DNA of 11,590 nt from Chloroflexia bacterium (GTDB lineage Bacteria; Chloroflexota; Chloroflexia; QHBQ01; JADMIH01). Position numbers and translations under genes: made by a program. Shown in pieces: positions 1 through 6,835 of this stretch. The first letter of the stretch is position 1. Each line of letters opens with the position of its first letter. The stretch is taken from NCBI GenBank assembly GCA_025927935.1, contig JAICKM010000147.1, forward strand, positions 1 through 11,590. The letters are read 5' to 3'. Below the pieces are notes generated by a model. The model worked only from the letters and a program-made list of their open reading frames with translations. It ran no database searches and was not told where the DNA came from.

Positions 1-1
1 G

Positions 2-2140
<2,139 letters not shown>

Positions 2141-2164
2141 CGGCAGTGCCACGTTCGGAATCGG

Positions 2165-2200
2165 ACGCCCCTTCCAAACCACGGAAGGGGCGTTTTTTTT
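2165..2200 (+). terminator. Intrinsic terminator of carB
   Basis: A perfect 10-bp GC-rich stem (arms 2166-2175 and 2183-2192) encloses a 7-base loop and is followed directly by eight T's (2193-2200). An A-T pair (2165/2193) extends the stem by one. It sits 24 bases after the carB stop. On the minus strand no T-run follows the stem, so it should end only rightward transcription. It lies between the convergent carB and MFS genes. Confidence 0.95.
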
Positions 2201-2238
2201 GCCTACCGCAAAAGGATAGCATCGAGGCGAAAGTATCG

Positions 2239-3561
2239 CTAGCCTGCCTCGCCGATGCTACCGGGAGTGACGGCCAGATCCGGCGCGGGCGCCGATCCTG
2301 TGTTGCGCACGAAGCGCAAGGTTACGAACAATGCGCCGAGGCCCATAAACAGCGAGACGACGAATAACGGTTCGTAGCCGAGCCGCTGGGCGATGGTGCC
2401 GCCGATGATCGGCGCAGCCAGCGAGGCCAGCGCCGAGATCGTGTTGAACAGGCCGGCGTAGATCGGGCGGCGGTCGGGCGTGGCATAGGTCACGACCCAG
2501 TTTTGATAGCCCCACACCAGGTTGCTCACGGCCAGCCCGGCCATGAAGAAGCCGCCATACAGCGGCAGTGGGCCGACCAGCCCGGCCAGCAGCGCGCTGA
2601 CCGGCACCAGGACCCCGCCCGCCAGGGCCAGGCGAATGAACAGCAGGTTGTTGCGCGCCCCCAGCCAGATGTAGGCCAGCGACCCGCCGACGCCGCCGAT
2701 GGTCTGCATAGCCAGCAGCCCTGGCACGGCCACGTCGCTCGACAGGCCCAACGACACCGTGGCGAAGCCGATGTAAAACGGCGCGGCCATCGAGAATAGA
2801 CTGGTGAGCATCTTCGCGATCAAGATGGCCCGGAACGGGCCATCGCCGCGCAGCACCCGCCCGAGGTCGGGCAGGAACTCGCCCAGCGCGGGGATCCGTT
2901 CGACCGCCGCGCCGCCCGGCAGCTCGTGAATGAACAGCGCCGGCAGGATGGAGAGCGCGAACAGCGCGCCGGCGAGGCCGAAAAGCAGGGCGTAGTTGCC
3001 TGGGAAGTCGGCGCCCGCCAGGATGAGGGCGATAACCGGCGCCAGGCCCAGCATGATCAGGCCGGTGACGGCGTTCTGTATACCGAACAGGCGGGCGCGC
3101 CAGCGCACGTCCATGCTGGTGCCCGATAGGTCGGCCCAGGGCACGCCCACCAGGCCGTCGCCGGCGGCCGCGATGCCGTAGCAGATGAAAAAGGCCGGCA
3201 GGATCGCCTCGGGCCGGCCTTTGCCCAGCAGCACGATCAGCCCGGCAAACGCCAGGATCACGAAGCGCACCGGGATGTTCGGCCCGATGAACCACCACTT
3301 CTTGTGCGCCGAGCGCACGATGTAGCGGGCGACCAGCAGTTGCGGCAGCGTCCAGCCGACCTCAAACAGGCTACCCGACAGGCCGATCAAGACCTCCGAG
3401 TTGGTCAGGTGGCGGACGAAGTCCGGGATCACGGTGGTGCCGCCGATGATGCTGATCCCTACCATGAACAGGATGCCGTCGGTCAGGAAGAAGAAGAAGT
3501 TGCGCCGGTAGATGCGCTCGCGCAACGCCGGGGAGATTGGTGTGGTCTGGGATGCCGCCAT
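2239..3561 (-). CDS. Major facilitator superfamily (MFS) transporter
   Basis: A 440-residue polytopic inner-membrane protein that would move a small solute or drug by a secondary-transport mechanism; the substrate cannot be told from sequence. After a short cytoplasmic N-terminus (about residues 1-20) come about 12 hydrophobic segments, starting at 21-43 (NFFFFLTDGILFMVGIS) and ending at 398-416. A longer charged central loop (about 212-243, with ERIPALGEFLPDLGRVLRGDG) separates the two six-helix halves, as is usual for MFS. The basic loop HKKWW (86-90) after helix 2 and RARLFG (155-160) fit the family. I chose the ATG at 3561 because an AAGGA ribosome site lies 11 bases upstream, a good promoter lies just beyond, and hydrophobic MFS sequence starts soon after; the frame stays open to 3780 but the extra 73 residues look non-coding. 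It is a single-gene unit, convergent with carB and divergent from the DUF1801 gene. Family is secure, function unknown. Confidence 0.9.
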   Translation of the reverse strand: MAASQTTPISPALRERIYRRNFFFFLTDGILFMVGISIIGGTTVIPDFVRHLTNSEVLIGLSGSLFEVGWTLPQLLVARYIVRSAHKKWWFIGPNIPVRFVILAFAGLIVLLGKGRPEAILPAFFICYGIAAAGDGLVGVPWADLSGTSMDVRWRARLFGIQNAVTGLIMLGLAPVIALILAGADFPGNYALLFGLAGALFALSILPALFIHELPGGAAVERIPALGEFLPDLGRVLRGDGPFRAILIAKMLTSLFSMAAPFYIGFATVSLGLSSDVAVPGLLAMQTIGGVGGSLAYIWLGARNNLLFIRLALAGGVLVPVSALLAGLVGPLPLYGGFFMAGLAVSNLVWGYQNWVVTYATPDRRPIYAGLFNTISALASLAAPIIGGTIAQRLGYEPLFVVSLFMGLGALFVTLRFVRNTGSAPAPDLAVTPGSIGEAG

Positions 3562-3592
3562 GATGGTGCCCGTCCTTGTGGAAGTCAGAGCT

Positions 3593-3621
3593 ATTTTACA
3601 CGACGTAGGGCGGGACGGCAA
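3593..3621 (-). promoter_or_regulatory. Predicted sigma-70 promoter of the MFS gene
   Basis: On the minus strand a TTGCCG box (3616-3621) is separated by 17 bases from TAAAAT (3593-3598). This gives 4/6 and 5/6 matches to the -35 and -10 consensus. Transcription would begin near 3586, about 25 bases before the MFS start codon. The AT-rich -10 stands out in a GC-rich background. Confidence 0.6.
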
Positions 3622-3773
3622 CGTGCAGGTCTGAGATCCACTCACGATTTTGCCAGCCTTGTAGAGGCCGCCGGATGGCACCCACACCCCCAGGTAGGGG
3701 CACGCGGCGCATGGGTCCGGTAGCAGTATGCGCAGCCTCACCTTGATTGCCAGTGGCTCGCTTGTCATGAGAG

Positions 3774-3802
3774 TTGCCATATCGATTGATTTCAGCTATC
3801 CT
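3774..3802 (+). promoter_or_regulatory. Predicted sigma-70 promoter of the DUF1801-hydrolase pair
   Basis: TTGCCA (3774-3779, 5/6 match) and TATCCT (3797-3802, 4/6 match) are spaced by exactly 17 bases in an AT-rich stretch. A second candidate -10, TATAAG at 3802-3807, has poor spacing. Transcription would start near 3809 with a leader of about 30 bases. The 150 bases between this promoter and the divergent MFS promoter hold no gene that I can support. Confidence 0.6.
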
Positions 3803-3838
3803 ATAAGTCTGTTTCAGATGGGAACAGAAGGACGCGCC

Positions 3839-4204
3839 ATGACCCAGACCATAGACGATTTGCTGGCCGCGTATAGCCCGGAGGTGCGCGATCTGGCGCT
3901 CCAGGCGCGCGCTCTGGTGCGCGATGTCATGCCCAACGCGACGGAGCAAGTGGACGCCCCCGCGAAGCTCATCGCCTATGGCCTCGGTAGCAAGATGGCG
4001 GATACGGTGTGCGTCATCATGCCGCTGAAAGCCGGGGTGAACCTGGGCTTTTACGGGGGCACGGCGCTGCCCGACCCGGCGGGCCTGCTCACCGGCACCG
4101 GCAAGCGCCACCGCCACGTCAGGCTCACGACTGCCGGTGATGTCCAGGCGCCCGCTCTGCGCGCGCTGCTGCGGGCCGCCGTCGCGGCCAAGGGCACCGA
4201 ATAA
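3839..4204 (+). CDS. DUF1801 (YdhG-like) family small protein
   Basis: A 121-residue soluble protein of the DUF1801 family (frataxin-like fold by family knowledge; biochemical role not established). Visible family features are an N-terminal helical stretch (LLAAYSPEVRDLALQARALV, about 8-27), IAYGLGSKMADTVCVIMPLK (45-64), GVNLGFYGG (66-74), LPDPAGLLTGTGKR (77-90) and HRHVRL (91-96), followed by a last helix. There is no signal peptide or membrane segment. The start at 3839 is set by AGAAGGA (3826-3832) six bases upstream; the frame runs open back to 3728, but that part contains the promoter. It is the first gene of a probable two-gene unit with the hydrolase that starts 53 bases after its stop. 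Family assignment is good, function unknown. Confidence 0.85.
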   Translation: MTQTIDDLLAAYSPEVRDLALQARALVRDVMPNATEQVDAPAKLIAYGLGSKMADTVCVIMPLKAGVNLGFYGGTALPDPAGLLTGTGKRHRHVRLTTAGDVQAPALRALLRAAVAAKGTE

Positions 4205-4257
4205 GCGATAATGGCCGCGCACCAAATGAACGATCACGCCAAGGAGAACAGAATCGC

Positions 4258-5634
4258 ATGACCACGGACACCGCGCTGGAGCGACAATTGGGCGAGCAGA
4301 TTGCCGCCGCGATGGAGAAATATGCCGTGCCGGGCGTCGCCCTCGGCATCGTCCACGGCGACGACGAGCACATGGCCGGCTTCGGCGTGACCAATATTGA
4401 GCAGCCGCTGCCGGTGGACGCCGATACGCTGTTCCAGATCGGTTCGACGACCAAGACCGTCACCGCCACGCTTGCCATGCGCCTGGTGGAGGAAGGCACG
4501 CTGGATCTGGACGCGCCGATCCGCACCTACCTGCCCGCCCTGCGCCTCCAGGATGCGGACGTGGCCGCCCGCGTGACCATGCGCCACCTGCTGACGCATA
4601 CCGGCGGCTGGGTGGGCGACTACTTTGACGATACGGGGCGCGGCGAGGATGCCGTGGCGCGCGTGGTGGACCGCATGGCCGAGCTAGCGCAACTGACCCC
4701 GCTGGGCGAGATCTGGTCCTACAACAACGCCGGGTTCTACCTGGCCGGGCGTGTGCTGGAGGTGCTCACCGGGCGGCCCTATGAAACGCTGGCGCAGGAA
4801 TGGGTGTTCGATCCCCTGGGCATGGACCGGTCGTTCTTCTTCGCCGAAGACATGATCACCTTTCGCGTGGCCGCCGGGCACGAGGAGCCGCACGGCGACG
4901 GCGTCACCCGCCCGACGGTGGCCCGGCCCTGGGCGCTGCCACGCGCCATCGCCCCCGCCGGCGGTATCGTCTCCACCGTGCGCGACCAGTTGCGCTACGC
5001 GCGCTTCCACCTGGGCGACGGCACGGCGCCCGGCGGCGCCCGCCTGCTCACGCCCGCATCCCTGGCCCTGATGCAAACCGCGCAGATCGCCGCCGACAGG
5101 GACCGGCAGATGGGCCTCACCTGGTTTTTGCGCGATGTGGAAGGCGCCCGCATCGTCGCCCACGGCGGCTCGACCCACGGCCAGCAGTCGGCGTTCCTGC
5201 TCATCCCCAGCCGGCGCTGCGCCCTGACCATCCTGACCAACTCCAACCGGGGCAGCGATCTGAACCAGGACGTGACCCGCTGGGCGCTGGAGCAGTACCT
5301 CGGCCTCCACGATCGGGATCCCGAACCACTGGCCGTCACAGCCGATGAACTGGCGGCCTATGCCGGCCACTACAGCGCCGCGGCAGCCGACATCGATCTA
5401 GCCGTGCAGGGCACGGATCTGCTGTTGCAACTAACTCCGAAGGGCGGCTTCCCCACGCCCGATACACCCGCCGAACCGGCTCCGCCCCCCGTGCGCGCCG
5501 CCCTCTGCGGGACGGATGCAATCCTGGTCCTCGACGAGCCGCTGAAGGGCGTGCGCGGCGAGTTCCTGCGCGCGCCCGACGGGCAGATCGCCTGGCTGCG
5601 CGCCGGGGGCCGCGTGATGCGCCGCGAGCACTAA
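4258..5634 (+). CDS. Serine hydrolase of the beta-lactamase / class C-like (peptidase S12) family
   Basis: A 458-residue enzyme with the penicillin-binding-protein/beta-lactamase fold. The catalytic set is complete: SxxK nucleophile and general base at Ser63-Thr-Thr-Lys66 (in FQIGSTTKTVTA), the YxN motif at Tyr155-Asn-Asn157 (IWSYNNAGFYLAG), and HGG at His302-Gly304 in place of KTG. LLTHTGGW (111-118) and APAGGIVST (232-240) are further family hallmarks. Residues from about 365 form a separate C-terminal domain (TADELAAYAGHYSA...), the small beta-rich domain seen in many esterase or peptidase members. There is no N-terminal signal peptide, so it is probably cytoplasmic, which argues against a true beta-lactamase and for an esterase or D-amino-acid peptidase. 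Start: AAGGAG at 4241-4246, 11 bases upstream. Likely co-transcribed with the DUF1801 gene. Its stop overlaps the stop of the convergent terC gene. Substrate unknown. Confidence 0.92.
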   Translation: MTTDTALERQLGEQIAAAMEKYAVPGVALGIVHGDDEHMAGFGVTNIEQPLPVDADTLFQIGSTTKTVTATLAMRLVEEGTLDLDAPIRTYLPALRLQDADVAARVTMRHLLTHTGGWVGDYFDDTGRGEDAVARVVDRMAELAQLTPLGEIWSYNNAGFYLAGRVLEVLTGRPYETLAQEWVFDPLGMDRSFFFAEDMITFRVAAGHEEPHGDGVTRPTVARPWALPRAIAPAGGIVSTVRDQLRYARFHLGDGTAPGGARLLTPASLALMQTAQIAADRDRQMGLTWFLRDVEGARIVAHGGSTHGQQSAFLLIPSRRCALTILTNSNRGSDLNQDVTRWALEQYLGLHDRDPEPLAVTADELAAYAGHYSAAAADIDLAVQGTDLLLQLTPKGGFPTPDTPAEPAPPPVRAALCGTDAILVLDEPLKGVRGEFLRAPDGQIAWLRAGGRVMRREH

Positions 5635-6407
5635 GCCGTACTCGGCCCCGGCGTATGGGGCGGAGCCGCCGGCTCCTCCAGGTGCGGCCCGCGTAGCTCG
5701 ACCGGCTTCGCGGCGCGGCTGCGAGCGCGCAGGTTCAGCAACTCGACGAGGACCGAGAAGCCCATCGCGAAATAGATATAGCCCTTGGGGATGTGCTGGT
5801 CAAAGCCTTCGGCGATCAGCGAGACGCCGATCAGCAACAGGAAGCTAAGGGCCAGCATCTTCACCGTGGGGTGCTGTTCCACAAAGTGGCTGATCGGCCC
5901 GGCGGCGACCAGCATGACGCCCACGGCGATGACCACGGCGGCCATCATCACCCAGAGTTGATTCGCCATGCCGACCGCCGTGATCACCGAGTCGAGCGAG
6001 AACACGATGTCCAGCAACCCAATCTGGATGATCACGCCGCCAAACGACGCGGCACGCACCTGCCTGCCCTCGACGTGCGCGGCCTCGCCCTCCAGGCTCT
6101 GGTGGATCTCGTGCGTGCTCTTGGCGAGCAGGAACAGGCCGCCGCCGATGAGTACCAGGTCGCGCCCGGAGATCTCCTGCCCGACCATCGTGAACAGCGG
6201 CGCCGTCAGGCGGATAATCCAGGACAGCGAGAGCAGCAGCAGCAGGCGCGTGATCATCGCCAGCCCCAGGCCCAACTGCCGCGCCCGCGCCTGCTGCGCG
6301 GCGGGCAGCTTGCCCGCCAGGATCGAGATGAAAATCACGTTGTCGATGCCCAGCACAATTTCGAGCGCCGTCAGCGTGATCAATGCTATCCAGACATCGG
6401 GATCCAT
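5631..6407 (-). CDS. TerC-family (YoaE/YkoY-type) integral membrane protein
   Basis: A 258-residue membrane protein of the TerC family, whose members include manganese exporters (Alx, MntP-linked YkoY) and tellurite-resistance TerC. About seven hydrophobic segments are visible, at about 7-31, 46-67, 82-97, 123-145, 152-172, 183-203 and 208-226. The two acidic family motifs are intact: EIVLGIDNVIFIS (16-28) in the first helix and DIVFSLDSVITAVGM (133-147), whose Asp residues are proposed metal ligands. QEISGRDLVLIGGGLFLL (77-94) and PTVKMLALSFLLLIGV (180-195) are also typical. The C-terminal 30 residues are Pro-rich and look disordered. The start at 6407 is chosen because a GGAG lies six bases upstream and it begins at the first helix; the frame runs open to 6587 but encodes unlikely Arg/Pro-rich sequence. 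It has no CBS/CorC tail. Metal specificity is inference. Confidence 0.9.
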   Translation of the reverse strand: MDPDVWIALITLTALEIVLGIDNVIFISILAGKLPAAQQARARQLGLGLAMITRLLLLLSLSWIIRLTAPLFTMVGQEISGRDLVLIGGGLFLLAKSTHEIHQSLEGEAAHVEGRQVRAASFGGVIIQIGLLDIVFSLDSVITAVGMANQLWVMMAAVVIAVGVMLVAAGPISHFVEQHPTVKMLALSFLLLIGVSLIAEGFDQHIPKGYIYFAMGFSVLVELLNLRARSRAAKPVELRGPHLEEPAAPPHTPGPSTA

Positions 6408-6454
6408 GAGTTGCTCCACCAGTCGCGTTCCCTTTCCGCTCTCCGTGCGCCGGC

Positions 6455-6512
6455 GCCGGGGACTCGCCGTCCCCGGCCCGCCCGGCCACATGTCGCGCCC
6501 CTCGACGGGGCG
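6455..6512 (-). promoter_or_regulatory. Structured leader upstream of the TerC-family gene (two hairpins)
   Basis: Two perfect GC-rich hairpins lie in the probable 5' leader: an 8-bp stem with a 7-base loop (arms 6455-6462 and 6470-6477) and a 6-bp stem with a 5-base loop (arms 6496-6501 and 6507-6512). TerC-family genes are often controlled by the yybP-ykoY manganese riboswitch. I looked for its conserved loop sequences and did not find them, so I call these only unexplained structure. Confidence 0.4.
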
Positions 6513-6523
6513 GCCTTGCGCAA

Positions 6524-6532
6524 AGCATACCA
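6524..6532 (-). promoter_or_regulatory. Possible extended -10 promoter for the TerC-family gene
   Basis: On the minus strand the sequence TGGTATGCT fits an extended -10 element (TG, one base, then TATGCT). No good -35 is visible at the expected distance. If used, it would give a leader of about 110 bases that contains both hairpins at 6455-6512. Weak evidence. Confidence 0.3.
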
Positions 6533-6638
6533 CATCCCAACAGGGCCGGCGTAGTCCCGTAGCCATAACCGGGCACAGCCTCAGCAAACTCTCAGGGGCG
6601 CGGCGGGCGGAATGACCAGCACCGGGTCATCAGCGCCG

Positions 6639-6717
6639 TAAATCTACCGCGAAGACGCGAAGGACGCGAAGAATCGAATGAGTATAAATGGTCCTCGCGT
6701 TCTTCGCGGCGAATTTA
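6639..6717. repeat. REP-like imperfect inverted repeat with tandem CGCGAAG units
   Basis: The left arm (6639-6667) and the reverse complement of the right arm (6690-6717) match at most positions: both read taaat, then CCGCGAAGA, then CGCG-A-GGAC. The left arm and the bases just after it contain three successive CGCGAAG units spaced 8-9 bases apart (from 6649, 6657 and 6666). The arms are separated by about 22 AT-richer bases. It lies in the gap between uvrA and the terC-like gene, both on the minus strand. From memory, words of this type recur in intergenic regions of Chloroflexota and other GC-rich bacteria; the copy number here is unknown. It could fold as a long stem that ends or processes transcripts. 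A smaller hairpin (ATGACC at 6612-6617 with GGTCAT at 6625-6630) lies just to its left. Confidence 0.75.
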
Positions 6718-6755
6718 TGAACGGGTGTCAGCAATGAGAACAGGCGGAAAGAGGA

Positions 6756-6794
6756 GATGGGCGCCGGTGGGGAATAACCTCACCGGCGCCCATC
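6756..6794 (-). terminator. Strong hairpin downstream of uvrA, probable terminator with a poor U-tract
   Basis: A perfect 14-bp inverted repeat (GATGGGCGCCGGTG at 6756-6769 and its complement at 6781-6794) extends inward through one G-U and two G-C pairs to a 17-bp stem with the loop AATAA. It begins 41 bases after the uvrA stop on the minus strand. The bases that follow on that strand are CTCCTCTTTCC, pyrimidine-rich but with only a short T-run, so it may be a weak intrinsic terminator or a 3'-end-protecting structure. Confidence 0.6.
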
Positions 6795-6835
6795 GGCGTC
6801 AGGCTACACCCTTTAGTCCTCCTGGCCCCGTGCCC

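Larger units (their letters stand above)
6408..6835. other. 428-base gene-free interval between uvrA and the TerC-family gene
   Basis: No coding region here can be supported on either strand; the open frames are short, Arg/Pro-rich and without good ribosome sites. From right to left along the minus-strand direction of transcription it holds the uvrA 3' hairpin (6756-6794), the REP-like inverted repeat (6639-6717), a small 6-bp hairpin (6612-6630), a possible extended -10 (6524-6532) and the structured terC leader (6455-6512). Between about 6540 and 6610 I see nothing definite. Confidence 0.7.

Noticed and set aside
2201..2238. Terminator for the minus-strand MFS gene
   Set aside because: Only short, interrupted pairing is seen here, and on the minus strand the carB hairpin is not followed by a T-run.
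3562..3780. N-terminal 73-residue extension of the MFS gene
   Set aside because: The extension has no transporter character, overlaps the divergent promoters, and the ATG at 3561 has its own ribosome site and promoter.
4211..4261. Mini-ORF (16 codons, second ATG at 4226) whose TGA overlaps the hydrolase ATG as ATGA
   Set aside because: Suggestive of translational coupling, but neither ATG has a ribosome site and the sequence is short enough to be chance; the hydrolase's own AAGGAG lies inside it.
6408..6560. yybP-ykoY manganese riboswitch before the TerC-family gene
   Set aside because: The conserved internal-loop sequences of that riboswitch are not visible; only two simple hairpins are.
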